Positions 38,501-48,088 of a DNA stretch of 64,000 nt are shown here, piece after piece. The position numbers and the translations under genes were made by a program. This stretch comes from Saprospiraceae bacterium (GTDB lineage Bacteria; Bacteroidota; Bacteroidia; Chitinophagales; Saprospiraceae). The DNA lies in NCBI GenBank assembly GCA_016722295.1, contig JADKGL010000029.1, positions 275,595 to 339,594 on the forward strand, in the 5' to 3' direction. The notes below the pieces were generated by a model. It was given only the letters and a program-made list of their open reading frames with translations, was not told the origin of the DNA and made no database searches. Position 1 is the stretch's first letter. Each line of letters opens with the position of its first letter.

Positions 38501-41500
38501 TGGAAGAGATAGAGCGACAAGAAATGGTGTATTACTCCATATGACAATAGAAGAAGCTGTAATGGTTTGAACGGTGACGATCATCCAGGTCCCGCAGCCC
38601 CAGGAAATCAAGTATACTTTGACGATTTCACAAAATTCTGTTGTGCAGATGTAGGAACAACGGTTATGGTAGTATTGCGTGTAACAGACAAGAATCCAGG
38701 ATCAGGCCCAATACATCCAAACACATGGACAAACATAAGTCTACAGGAAGGTCACTTTAATGACTGTATGGTAGAAGTAGAAATCCAAGACAAACAACCA
38801 CCAGTAATTGTAGCGCCACCAGATATGGTAGTGAGCTGTTGGTTCTGGTTCGATCCATCAGAGGCAGCATTGGAAGATCCAAATAATGCAACATTTGGAA
38901 AGTTAGTAACAGATTTAACTGCGAGAAGGAAAGTCACTACAAAGGATATCGTATGTCACAGATATTGTGAGAAGAATATCCATGATTATCCAGGTGGAAC
39001 TGCAGGCTTACCAATCAATTCAAGAGAAGCCTATGATATAGCTTGTGATTTTTACTACGGTTTGTTTGATACAGCACATTGGGATCGCAAGTATGAGTTA
39101 GTATGGGGACAAGATGGATATGCATTGTCAACCTGTGCAGTAGCACCGGAGATCGATGCAAGAAACAATATCCATTGCGGACAAGGAAGTATCACAAGAA
39201 CATTTGGATTTGGAACAGCATGGAGAAATATCACAGCAAGCCAGACGATATACATCGTTGATTGCGATCCATTCTGGATATCAGGAGTATGTTTTGATAT
39301 CTTAGATGATATTACTTGGGGTCCAAACGAATGCTCAGTAATACCAACGATTGAGGGATGTGGCACAAGAGATTGGTCACCAGATAACCCAATCTTAGGC
39401 AGACCAAAAGTAGTAAACGGAGCAGATGACAATTGTGCATTAATCGCGATTGAGTATGAAGATGAAAGATTTACGATAGAACCAGATGCATGCTTGAAGA
39501 TTATCAGAAAATGGACAGTAATCGACTGGTGTCAGTATGACCCAACAGACTTATGCTGGAATGGCTTAGGAAGATGGGAGTATACAGAATTGATTAAGAT
39601 AGCAGATATACAAGCACCAGTGGTGAGTTGTGGAGCACCAGATTGTTCAGGTCAAGGACTAGCGACGATAGATCCAAGAACAGGTTTGTGTGTAAACCAT
39701 ATCACATTGACAGCATCAGCATTTGACAGCTGTTCTCCAGTTGATTGGTTGAAGTGGGAGTATAAGATAGATATCTGGAATGATGGTAAAGGAGTCCATG
39801 GCGGATATGATTATCGAGTAGGCTCACTGACACAGAAAGAAAGAGCAGCAGGAGATACAGCATTAGTAAATCACAATGATTATGCAGATGACAGATTCAA
39901 TCCATTCGATGCAAGTGGAAGTTACCCATTGGGAGTACACAAGATCAAGTGGTTTGTAGAAGATGGTTGTGGCAATGTAGGCGTTTGCGAGACATTATTC
40001 GAAGTAAAAGATTGCAAACAACCGACACCATATTGTAGAGACGGATTAGTCACAGTAGTAATGCCAAGTACAGGCTGTATCACAGTGTGGGCAAGTGATT
40101 TTGACGCAGGAAGCTTTGACAATTGCACAAGAAAGAGTGATTTAAAATTAACGATAGAAGGTTTAGATAGCTTAGATATCTGTTGCCAAGATTTTGTAGA
40201 CAAGAAAGTCGATGATGAATTGGTAATACCGATAAGATTCTGTGTAGAAGATGAAGAAGGCAACAAAGATTGTTGTATTACGACATTAGTAGTACAAGAT
40301 CCAGAGAATGTATGTCCAAATTCAAGTTCATTGAAAGGAAAGATTACTGGAGAAATCAAAACAGAATCAGGCAAATCAACATCTTATGTAGAAATCGATT
40401 TGATGAACAATGGACAATTGATGAAAGAGATGTCAACGGTACAAGATGGTAAGTATGCATTCTATACATTGGATATGGGAATCTCATATGAAATCAAACC
40501 ATTGAGAAATGATGATCCATTGAATGGTGTGACGACATCAGATATCGTAGCGATACAGAAACATATCTTAGGACAAAAAGAAATCACAAGTCCATACAAA
40601 TTGATAGCAGCGGATGTAAATCAAAGTAAAGGAATTACAGCAGCAGATATCAGTGAAATTAGAAAATTGATACTAGGTACGACGGAGAAATTCAAATCAG
40701 TAAACAGCTGGGTATTTGTACCGAAAGATCATGTATTTAGTGATCCAACGCAACCATGGATTTATCCATCAAGCAGCAACAAGATGTTGAATACGAAAGA
40801 ACAAATCACAGATTTTGTATCGATCAAGATGGGAGATATCAATGACAATGCAACAGCCAATGCTAGTGCAGGAGCTACTACACGAAGCAGTGGAACAGTT
40901 AATTTTGAAATCGAAGATCAGAAAGTAGAAACAGGCGAAGTAGTGAAAGTACACTTTAGATCAAGCGATTTCAAGAACATAAGCGGTTACCAATTTACAA
41001 TGAAGTATGACAATCAAATGATGACATATGAAGGAGTAGAGTCGGGTGCATTGAAGACGACAGAATCAAACTTTGGATTGACAAAAGTAAGTCAAGGAAT
41101 GATCACAACAAGCTGGAACTCAAATAAGGGAGAAAGCTATGGAGCAGATCAGATCTTATTTACGATTGTATTTAAATCAAAGAAAGCAATCCAAGTAGGT
41201 AGAAGTATAGTGATGAATAGCGAAATCACCGCTGCAGAAGCATACGATGGCAATTTGGTTACGAAAGACTTGAAATTGAACGTAAGAACAAACAAAGGTC
41301 TAGAGGAAGTAAGCACATTTGAATTGTATCAAAATGAGCCAAATCCATTCAACAAGCAAACAGTAGTAAGCTTTACGTTGCCAGAAGCCAAAGCAGCAAC
41401 ATTGACGATGTATGATGTAACAGGCAAAGTACTCCGAGTGTACGAGATCGAAGGAGTAAAAGGCATGAATACACAGGTAATCAACAAGTCAGACTTAAAT

Positions 41501-41575
41501 GGCAATGGAGTAATCTACTATCAATTGGATGCAGCAAATTATACTGCAACTAAACGAATGGTAGTGATTGATTAA
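32547..41575 (+). CDS. Giant secreted M36 (fungalysin-like) metalloprotease with HYR, dockerin, cohesin-like and sorting domains, frame disrupted
   Basis: One gene of about 3,000 codons read in pieces: 32547-33566, 33567-33876, 33874-34941, 34899-36494, 36534-38489 and 38567-41575. Order: signal peptide; FTP-like propeptide (YLGISIFNTVSSLHI); M36 catalytic domain with HEYAH (33883-33897) and downstream GEGWSDWLGL giving the third zinc ligand; a glycine-rich module (about 34.5-35.25 kb); several HYR/Ig-like cysteine-rich repeats; a dockerin-like pair (TTSDIVAIQKHILG and ITAADISEIRKLILG); a cohesin-like domain (VEFxxxD-type VNFEIEDQKVETGEVVKV); and a type IX sorting domain (LYQNEPNPFNKQT to the end). 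Breaks lie at about 33524 (missing A), 33872 (missing G), 34909 (missing T), 36441 (extra T), 36552 and 38476 (one base missing each), plus an in-frame TAG at 38510-38512. Each is a single-base event, so I read the gene as intact in the organism. Confidence 0.85.
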
Positions 41576-41601
41576 AATTCAATACGAATTATAATTTAAA
41601 T

Positions 41602-41636
41602 CAAAGGGAGCAAATTTATTTTGCTCCCTTTGTATT
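41602..41636. terminator. Bidirectional terminator between the giant protease and xerD
   Basis: CAAAGGGAGCAAA (41602-41614) and TTTGCTCCCTTTG (41620-41632) form a perfect 13 bp stem with a 5 nt loop. The flanks are AT-rich on both sides, and it is the only stem between these convergent genes. Confidence 0.85.
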
Positions 41637-41690
41637 TATAGAAGTAATTTTTTTAGATAGTTTTGAAATAGTTAATTTGTGGTATGGCAA

Positions 41691-42602
41691 TCATTGTGTA
41701 CGTTGATTGCGCGGATGAAATTTTAAAATTGTATCTCTTAAAAAATGTGTGTTGACATGAGTGTAAATTTCTGTCGTTGTAATGGATTCATGACCGAGCA
41801 TTTCTTGAACAGATTTTAGGTTTACACCTGCTTCAATTAAATGTGTCGCAAATGAATGACGAAATGAATGGGGGCTAATTTCTTTCTCGATACCAGCTGC
41901 ACATTTATATTTTTTGACAATATTGAAAATGCTAATCCGTGATATTTTTTTTCCAAATTTATTTAAGAACAAAAAATCTTCGTGGTTTTTTACTTTTGGT
42001 AATTGGCTTCGATAGCCATTTCTATACAAATTGATTTGCTGTAAAGCTTGATCTCCAATGGGAACTAAGCGTTCTTTATTACCCTTACCAATTACTCGAA
42101 TTAAAGATTGCTCGTCAAAGATTAAACTACATTTTAATTCAGCGCATTCGCTCACACGAATTCCACATGCATATAGAGTCTCAATTATTGCTCGATCTCT
42201 GTGACCAAAATTATCACTAAGATCGATTGCTTCGATCATAAGTTGAATTTCTTCAATACTCAATACATCAGGAATTTTTTGCGACAATTTAGGTCCTTCT
42301 ATAAGTGATGTTGGGTTAGTCTGAATCACATCTTCTATCATTAAATATTTATAAAAAGCCTTTACCCCAGATAAAATGCGAGCTTGTGTCCGATCAGATA
42401 ACCCATTGTTAAAAATAGTATAAATGAATTCTTGAAGTTGATCTCGATTTAAGTGTAAAGGTGAAGAAATCTTTAAATTGTCATTAGAATATGAAGACAA
42501 TTTTTGAATATCATCGAGATAAGCTTCTATCGAATTCGAAGATAAAGAGCGCTCTAGTTTTAAGTAAATTTGAAAGCCCTTGATGGCCGTATTCCAATCC
42601 AT
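41691..42602 (-). CDS. xerD: Tyrosine recombinase XerD/XerC (chromosome dimer resolution)
   Basis: This is a 303-residue tyrosine recombinase of the Xer group, which resolves chromosome dimers at dif. The N-terminal SAM-like domain is followed by the catalytic residues Arg (CGIRVSE), Lys (GKGNKERLVPIG), HSFR (SPHSFRHSFATHL), His in LGHESITTTEIY and the nucleophilic Tyr in EIYTHV. Length, absence of adjacent attachment sites or phage genes, and housekeeping neighbours argue against an integrase of a mobile element. Bacteroidota commonly encode several Xer paralogues, so XerC versus XerD is not certain. Confidence 0.9.
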   Translation of the reverse strand: MDWNTAIKGFQIYLKLERSLSSNSIEAYLDDIQKLSSYSNDNLKISSPLHLNRDQLQEFIYTIFNNGLSDRTQARILSGVKAFYKYLMIEDVIQTNPTSLIEGPKLSQKIPDVLSIEEIQLMIEAIDLSDNFGHRDRAIIETLYACGIRVSECAELKCSLIFDEQSLIRVIGKGNKERLVPIGDQALQQINLYRNGYRSQLPKVKNHEDFLFLNKFGKKISRISIFNIVKKYKCAAGIEKEISPHSFRHSFATHLIEAGVNLKSVQEMLGHESITTTEIYTHVNTHFLRDTILKFHPRNQRTQ

Positions 42603-42670
42603 ACAGCAAATATAATCATTGTTTTATATATTATGAATAAATTTAATGTATTATTGTGCAAATTTCGCAT

Positions 42671-42678
42671 TATCTTTG
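42671..42678 (+). promoter_or_regulatory. Bacteroidota -7 promoter element of kynU-kmo
   Basis: TATCTTTG fits TAnnTTTG and ends only four bases before the kynU ATG (42683). If used, transcription would start at or within the start codon, giving a leaderless message. Confidence 0.5.
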
Positions 42679-42682
42679 AAAT

Positions 42683-43951
42683 ATGGATTCAGTGAAAGTA
42701 AAATTTTTGCAATTAGATCAAACAGATACTTTGGCAAAATTTCGCCCAGAATTTTTTATTCCTAAGAATAATTTGGGTGATAATACAATTTATTATTGTG
42801 GTAACTCTTTAGGATTATTATCAGCTCGGGCTGAGAAAGGTGTCATTCAAGAACTAGAAGATTGGAAAAAATATGGAGTTGAAGGCCATTTACAAGCTGA
42901 AAATCCTTGGGTACATTACCACGAATTTTTGAATGAGTCTATGGCTGAAATCGTAGGTGCCCTGCCGAGTGAAGTAGTTATGATGAATGGTCTAACAAGT
43001 AACTTACATTTCATGATGGTCTCATTTTATAGGCCCACTAAAATCCGAAATAAAATTTTAATAGAGTATAGTGCATTCCCATCGGATCGTTATGCTGTAG
43101 AATCTCAAATTCGATTTCATGGCTTTGATCCAAAGGATTGTTTGATCATTCTCGAACCTGAGTTGGGGGAGGATTATATTTCAAAAGAAAATATAGCCAA
43201 AGTTTTTGAAATTCATGGAGAAAGTATTGCGTTAGCATTGATTGGTTCTGTGAATTATTACACAGGACAGGCTTATCCAATCCATTTTATAACAAAAATA
43301 GCGCATCGATATGGCGCACAAGTTGGTTTTGATTTAGCTCATGGGGCAGGGAATCTTTTGTTGCACTTACATGATGATGGGCCTGATTTTGCAGTTTGGT
43401 GCGGATATAAATATCTAAATGGAGGACCTGGATGTATTGCGGGTTGTTTTGTTCATGAGCGACATCATGACAGACCAGATTTACCGAGATTTTCTGGTTG
43501 GTGGGCCCATGATAAAAAGTCTAGATTTAAAATGAGTTCCAAATTTGAATTGATGAAAGGAGCTGAAGGTTGGCAACTTTCAAATCCACCCATCCTTGCA
43601 ATGGCAAGTATGAAACAATCATTATCGATTTTTCATGAAGCCGGTATGCAAAATCTAAGAAAAAAATCGATTCATATGAATTCATTACTTACTTCGTTGT
43701 TAGTAGAGTGGGATCACCCAAGCATAAGCGTGATAACTCCTCAAAATATAGATGAAAATGGCTGTCAGTTATCTATTCGTTTACGACAACCTGACAAATC
43801 AATTTTTGTAGCATTAACGAATCAAGGTGTAATTGCGGATTGGAGAGAACCTGATGTGATTCGAATAGCACCTGTTCCTTTGTATAATAATTTCGAAGAA
43901 TTAATTACATTTTTTAATAAGTTTAAACAAATAGTTGAGAATTATGGATGA
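42683..43951 (+). CDS. kynU: Kynureninase
   Basis: This PLP enzyme cleaves L-kynurenine or 3-hydroxykynurenine to anthranilate or 3-hydroxyanthranilate plus alanine. Visible are YYCGNSLGLLSARA, EVVMMNGLTSNLHFMM, NYYTGQAYPI, GFDLAHGAGN and the PLP lysine in WCGYKYLNGGPGCIAG (about residue 239), followed by FSGWWAHDKKSRFKM. The 422 residues match the family. It overlaps the next gene by 8 bp (ATGGATGA), so the two are translationally coupled. With KMO as partner, 3-hydroxykynurenine is the likely substrate. Confidence 0.96.
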   Translation: MDSVKVKFLQLDQTDTLAKFRPEFFIPKNNLGDNTIYYCGNSLGLLSARAEKGVIQELEDWKKYGVEGHLQAENPWVHYHEFLNESMAEIVGALPSEVVMMNGLTSNLHFMMVSFYRPTKIRNKILIEYSAFPSDRYAVESQIRFHGFDPKDCLIILEPELGEDYISKENIAKVFEIHGESIALALIGSVNYYTGQAYPIHFITKIAHRYGAQVGFDLAHGAGNLLLHLHDDGPDFAVWCGYKYLNGGPGCIAGCFVHERHHDRPDLPRFSGWWAHDKKSRFKMSSKFELMKGAEGWQLSNPPILAMASMKQSLSIFHEAGMQNLRKKSIHMNSLLTSLLVEWDHPSISVITPQNIDENGCQLSIRLRQPDKSIFVALTNQGVIADWREPDVIRIAPVPLYNNFEELITFFNKFKQIVENYG

Positions 43952-45290
43952 TAAGAAAAATATAATTGTTGGTGCAGGATTGGTAGGAAGTCTATTAGGA
44001 TTAACTCTATTGCGTAAAGGCAATAGGACTACTATCTATGAAGCTAGATCAGATATGAGGATGAGTGCAAAGGCATCGGGAAGAAGTATTAATCTTGCGC
44101 TTTCACATCGTGGAATTAAAGCTTTAGAAATGCTTGGTATAAAAGAGCAGGTCTTGCAGTATGGGATAAAAATGAAATCGAGAATTATACATGCTCTTAA
44201 TGGTGACATTTTAGTTCAGGATTATGGGACACGAGAAGGAGAATATATAAATTCTATATCGCGCAAGACATTAAATGAAATATTAATGAATGAGTTGCAA
44301 AAGATTCAAGATGATGCTATTGTTTTTGATACAAAATTGGAATCAGTTGATAGCCATCAAAATGAGTTTGTTTTTAGCAGTAAAAATGGGAATCGAATTG
44401 TAGAAAAAAATTGTAGAGTTTTTGGTACAGATGGATCAGCCTCAAACACTAGAGATTATTTTTTAAATCAAAGTGGACATTTAAGATTTAATTTTTCCCA
44501 AACATATCAAAACTATGGTTACAAAGAATTGACATTACCAGCCTCGCCAAGTGGAGATTTTCAAATAAGTTCTGAAGGATTGCATATTTGGCCAAGAGGG
44601 CACTTTATGATGATAGCTCTTCCGAATCCTGATGGAAGCTTTACCTGTACTTTATTCGCTCCTTTTTATGGACTTGAAGGATTTGATTCTTTGCGAAGCA
44701 TAGAGGAAGTAGAAAATTATTTTACAAAATATTTTCCAGATGTTTTTACTAAGTTTGATGATCTTGCTGAGCAGTTTTTTGAGAATCCAATAGGAAATTT
44801 AGTAACAGTCAAGTGTTCGCCATGGCATCACAACGATAGTGTGTTATTGCTCGGTGATGCTGCTCATGCGATAATTCCATTTTATGGACAGGGAATGAAT
44901 TGTGGTTTTGAGGACGTTTATGAATTAAATCGGTTGATAGATGAGAAAAAAAATTGGGTAGAAATTTTTGCAGCTTTTACTGATTGCAGGAAATCTAATA
45001 GCGATGCAATAGCTGACTTGGCAGAAGATAATTTTGTTGAAATGCGCGATAAAGTGGGGGATCCATTGTTTCAAAAGAAAAGAGCATTTGAGGTTGAACT
45101 TGAAAAAAGATTTTCAAATTATTATTCGAAGTATTCATTAGTTACATTTAGACCAGATCTACCATATTCAACTGCCATGAAACGTGGGAGGAGACAAGAT
45201 GAAATTCTAATGAACTTCTGTGCAACTTACGCTACGCCTGATTTAGACCATGCTTATAGTTTATTGCAAGAAGAAGGATTGTTTGGATAA
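43944..45290 (+). CDS. kmo: Kynurenine 3-monooxygenase
   Basis: This is an FAD- and NADPH-dependent aromatic hydroxylase converting L-kynurenine to 3-hydroxykynurenine. It shows the dinucleotide loop VGAGLVGSLLG, the family motif SGRSINLALSHRG, the FAD ribose motif LLGDAAHAIIPFYGQGMNCGFED, and a C-terminal region typical of KMO (FRPDLPYSTAMKRGRRQD). I take the ATG at 43944 because it overlaps the kynU stop; the TTG at 43935 is in frame but less likely. Kynurenine formamidase and tryptophan dioxygenase are not next to it, so the rest of the pathway must be elsewhere. The gene is convergent with the thiolase, with 7 bp between stops. Confidence 0.95.
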   Translation: MDDKKNIIVGAGLVGSLLGLTLLRKGNRTTIYEARSDMRMSAKASGRSINLALSHRGIKALEMLGIKEQVLQYGIKMKSRIIHALNGDILVQDYGTREGEYINSISRKTLNEILMNELQKIQDDAIVFDTKLESVDSHQNEFVFSSKNGNRIVEKNCRVFGTDGSASNTRDYFLNQSGHLRFNFSQTYQNYGYKELTLPASPSGDFQISSEGLHIWPRGHFMMIALPNPDGSFTCTLFAPFYGLEGFDSLRSIEEVENYFTKYFPDVFTKFDDLAEQFFENPIGNLVTVKCSPWHHNDSVLLLGDAAHAIIPFYGQGMNCGFEDVYELNRLIDEKKNWVEIFAAFTDCRKSNSDAIADLAEDNFVEMRDKVGDPLFQKKRAFEVELEKRFSNYYSKYSLVTFRPDLPYSTAMKRGRRQDEILMNFCATYATPDLDHAYSLLQEEGLFG

Positions 45291-45297
45291 AGCAGAT

Positions 45298-46476
45298 TTA
45301 CATTTTTTCAATAATCATAGCACTAGCACCTCCACCACCGTTGCAAATAGCGGCTAAACCATATTTTGCATTTTGTTGATGTAAAATTTCTGATAAAGTA
45401 GAAACTATCCTGCAGCCAGTACTACCTAATGGATGTCCTAAAGAAACTGATCCACCGTTAATATTCATTTTAGTAGGATCAATATCTACTACTTTTGCGA
45501 AAGTTAAAGGAACAACAGCAAATGCTTCATTAATTTCAAAATAATCAATATCATTTTTTGTCAGTCCAGCTTTTTTAATAGCAATTGGCGCTGCAAGTGA
45601 TGGTGCTAAAGTAAACCATTCTGGTTCTTGTTCAGCATCAGTATAAGATACAATTCTTGCTAATGGCTTTAATTGTAATTCTTTCATCTTTTTCTCAGAC
45701 ATCAAAATAATCGCACTAGCACCATCATTCATAGTGGATGAATTGGCGGCTGTGACTGATCCATCTGCAGTAAATATTGGTTTTAAATTTGAAATTTTTG
45801 AAAAATCAACTTTTTTAAATTCTTCATCCTCAGTGAGGATTATAGGATCACCTTTTTTCTGCAAAAGCGTAACAGGATGAATTTCATTAGCGAATTTACT
45901 TGTTTTGGCGCTTTCAGCTGATTTAGTATACGAAGATATGGTATATTGATCTTGAGACTCACGAGTAATATCAAATTTTTTAGCTGTTGCATCGGCACAA
46001 ACGCCCATTGCCATTTTGCCATAAGCATCGACTAGACCGTCTTTTTGAAGGCCATCTATAATTTCACTGGAACCGAATTTATTTCCCCATCTCATGCCAG
46101 GAATATAATGAGGAATATTGCTCATACTTTCCATTCCTCCTGCAACGACTACATCTGCCATCCCAAGTTGAATACTTTGTGCTGCATACATAATGGATTT
46201 CATTCCAGAAGAACACACTTTGTTTATTAATGTACAATTCGCTTTATTTGGAATTCCTGCGCCTAAAGCAGCTTGTTTGACAGGCGCTTGACCAAGGTTT
46301 GCGGATATTACATTGCCAAAAAGAACTTCGTCGACTTCATTTGGATCTAAATTGATTTTCTCCATTGCCGACTTGATGGACATTGAGCCTAACTGTGTAG
46401 CCGTAAAACCCCCTAAAACACCCCCGAAGCTTCCTATAGGCGTTCGACTATAGGCAACTATAAACACTTCGTTCAT
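45298..46476 (-). CDS. Acetyl-CoA C-acetyltransferase (thiolase II)
   Basis: A degradative or biosynthetic thiolase that joins or cleaves acetyl-CoA units. The nucleophilic Cys is in INKVCSSGMKS (about residue 88). NEAFAVVP, GHPLGSTGCR and ICNGGGGASAM carry the remaining catalytic His and Cys. The 392 residues match the homotetrameric thiolase II family. It stands alone on its strand, so whether it serves fatty acid degradation, ketone bodies or amino acid catabolism cannot be read from context. Confidence 0.94.
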   Translation of the reverse strand: MNEVFIVAYSRTPIGSFGGVLGGFTATQLGSMSIKSAMEKINLDPNEVDEVLFGNVISANLGQAPVKQAALGAGIPNKANCTLINKVCSSGMKSIMYAAQSIQLGMADVVVAGGMESMSNIPHYIPGMRWGNKFGSSEIIDGLQKDGLVDAYGKMAMGVCADATAKKFDITRESQDQYTISSYTKSAESAKTSKFANEIHPVTLLQKKGDPIILTEDEEFKKVDFSKISNLKPIFTADGSVTAANSSTMNDGASAIILMSEKKMKELQLKPLARIVSYTDAEQEPEWFTLAPSLAAPIAIKKAGLTKNDIDYFEINEAFAVVPLTFAKVVDIDPTKMNINGGSVSLGHPLGSTGCRIVSTLSEILHQQNAKYGLAAICNGGGGASAMIIEKM

Positions 46477-46785
46477 CGTTTACTTTTTTGTTCCCTTATA
46501 AATGTAAAAAAGACGAAATCGTTGAAAAAAGTTAAAAATTAACAATTATTATTGACTAAATCTTTAGTAAATATTTGCTAAACTAGCCACATTTTACCGA
46601 TTATTAGCTGAAAAATGACTCAAATTCAACTTTTTATGAATTTTAAAATAATTTTCAATTTTAATTTTTTTACCCAAAAACTTTTAAACAAAATTTTGAG
46701 AATATTGAATCTAGTAAAAATATTGTTTAGAAATATATAATATTTTTACGAATTATTATTATATTTGCAAGTGAATCTTAAATGA
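46477..46785. other. AT-rich divergent spacer upstream of the thiolase and a cargo gene
   Basis: This 309 bp spacer is very AT-rich and has no reading frame of note. It separates two divergent genes and so should carry both promoters. Only one, the plus-strand TATATTTG at 46760-46767, is recognisable; I see no structured element. Confidence 0.5.
46760..46767 (+). promoter_or_regulatory. Bacteroidota -7 promoter element of the 46792 gene
   Basis: TATATTTG fits the TAnnTTTG consensus exactly, 24 bp before the ATG, leaving a leader of about 18 nt. Confidence 0.55.
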
Positions 46786-46791
46786 TTGATT

Positions 46792-47499
46792 ATGAAGAGA
46801 TTGCTACTATTTTGTACTTTTATTGCAATAAATTATACTTTGTTCAGCCAAAGCAAGAATCTTAAAGCTGATACAAACCGTATATTAACTTCTTTTTCAG
46901 TCGATCCAAATAATTCTAATCATGAGGCAAAACTGAAGGTAAAGAATATTAGTACATCTACTTTAAATTTATTATGGATACGCGAAGAACTGTTAGTTCC
47001 TACGGGAGGTTCAAGTTTCATATGCGATAAAAATCTCTGTTATGCACCATTTACAGGTGCATGTCCTTTAAATGATCCAAATAGATTAGCTCCAGGGGAA
47101 AGCTTAGAAGTGAAGTTAACTTATACAGATAACGGTTCTGAAGATCCAGCCCATTTTGTTATTTGGGTTTTTGAAAAAGAAGACACTTCCTCAAAGGTTA
47201 AATTGGATTTCTTATATAATGTTGTTACAAACACAACTAATCCTAAGGCAGATTATTCAAAAGTAAAAGTATATCCCAACCCAGCAAATACTGCATTTAG
47301 TTTAGATAATGCCGCAGGAATTCAGAAAGTTGAGCTGTATTCATTGCTTGGACGTAAAGTAAGTACACATAATTTATCTGGAGGACGAAGTATAGATATA
47401 TCTAACCTATCTGAAGGTATCTATGTAGTTAAGTTGTTCAATAAATCAAATCAACTAGTAAAAACAGTTAGATTGCAAAAAAGAGAGAACAGAGCTTAA
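46792..47499 (+). CDS. Secreted protein with type IX sorting domain, unknown function
   Basis: The 235-residue product has a signal peptide (ending TLFSQ), a beta-sandwich-like domain of about 115 residues with a short disulfide-type CDKNLCYAPFTGAC segment, and a C-terminal type IX sorting domain (YSKVKVYPNPANTAFSLD, then IQKVELYSLLGRKV and SEGIYVVKLF). The middle domain resembles periplasmic immunoglobulin-like modules (LKVKNISTSTLNLLW), but I cannot name the family. The ATG at 46792 is preferred to the TTG at 46786 because of the promoter distance and hydrophobic start. It is the shortest cargo protein in the window. Confidence 0.8.
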   Translation: MKRLLLFCTFIAINYTLFSQSKNLKADTNRILTSFSVDPNNSNHEAKLKVKNISTSTLNLLWIREELLVPTGGSSFICDKNLCYAPFTGACPLNDPNRLAPGESLEVKLTYTDNGSEDPAHFVIWVFEKEDTSSKVKLDFLYNVVTNTTNPKADYSKVKVYPNPANTAFSLDNAAGIQKVELYSLLGRKVSTHNLSGGRSIDISNLSEGIYVVKLFNKSNQLVKTVRLQKRENRA

Positions 47500-47618
47500 A
47501 GGAAATGTCTTTTTAATTTTTTAATCGACTTTAATCGTGTTGATTTATTAGGTATTAGCTTATTAGCTTGTGATTTAGCAGTACATATAAAGCTTAAAAT
47601 ACATTACAATTTTAAACA

Positions 47619-48035
47619 TCAAGCGGGGTATTCTGCAAAATTTCTAGGAGTTTCGTATAATCTAATTACAACATCTAAATTCGGATCAATAATTTCCCTA
47701 AGTATTTCATAAATTCGGACACAAATATTTTCTGTGGTAGGAATTGTGTGGATGAATTCAGGACAGTCTAAATTTAAATTTTTATGATCAAATCTTTGCT
47801 CTACGTGAAGCTCAATTAGTTCTTTTAAGGTTTTTAGGTCCATAACCATGCCTGAATCATTATTTACTTCACCTGTAACTTTAACTTCAAGTTCATAATT
47901 GTGTCCATGAAAATTTGAATTGCTACAGATTCCAAAAATTTCTCTATTCTTTGCCTCGGTCCATTGAGGATTAAATAATCGATGTGCTGCATTGAAGTGT
48001 CCTTTCCTATAAATAGCTACTCGCATTTTATTCAT
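47619..48035 (-). CDS. 6-pyruvoyl-tetrahydropterin synthase / QueD family protein
   Basis: A zinc enzyme of the T-fold superfamily (138 residues). The zinc histidines lie in FNAAHRLFN and NFHGHNYELEV; the catalytic Cys precedes them in GICSNSNFHGH, and DH in RFDHKNLN and Glu in RLYETPRN complete the active site. The C-x5-HGH spacing matches 6-pyruvoyl-tetrahydropterin synthase more than classical QueD (C-x3-HGH). It may make 6-carboxytetrahydropterin (queuosine/7-deazapurine route) or a biopterin-type cofactor; other pathway genes are not in the window. The ORF begins MNKMRV, so the second Met could also be the start. Confidence 0.88.
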   Translation of the reverse strand: MNKMRVAIYRKGHFNAAHRLFNPQWTEAKNREIFGICSNSNFHGHNYELEVKVTGEVNNDSGMVMDLKTLKELIELHVEQRFDHKNLNLDCPEFIHTIPTTENICVRIYEILREIIDPNLDVVIRLYETPRNFAEYPA

Positions 48036-48088
48036 TTTAAGGGTTGCAAAAATAGTTTATATAAAGTTCCTGTGCAACAAGCAAGGAC

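Noticed and set aside
40500..40720. Cellulosome gene cluster
   Set aside because: No glycoside hydrolase, scaffoldin or carbohydrate-binding genes are present; the dockerin-like motif is part of a protease cargo protein.
32547..41575. A cluster of several separate genes on the plus strand
   Set aside because: Adjacent pieces join into one continuous domain order after single-base corrections, and internal pieces lack signal peptides, promoters and starts.
41691..42602. Tyrosine recombinase as integrase of a mobile element
   Set aside because: Length and motifs fit housekeeping Xer; no att-like repeats, tRNA junction, phage or plasmid genes lie around it.
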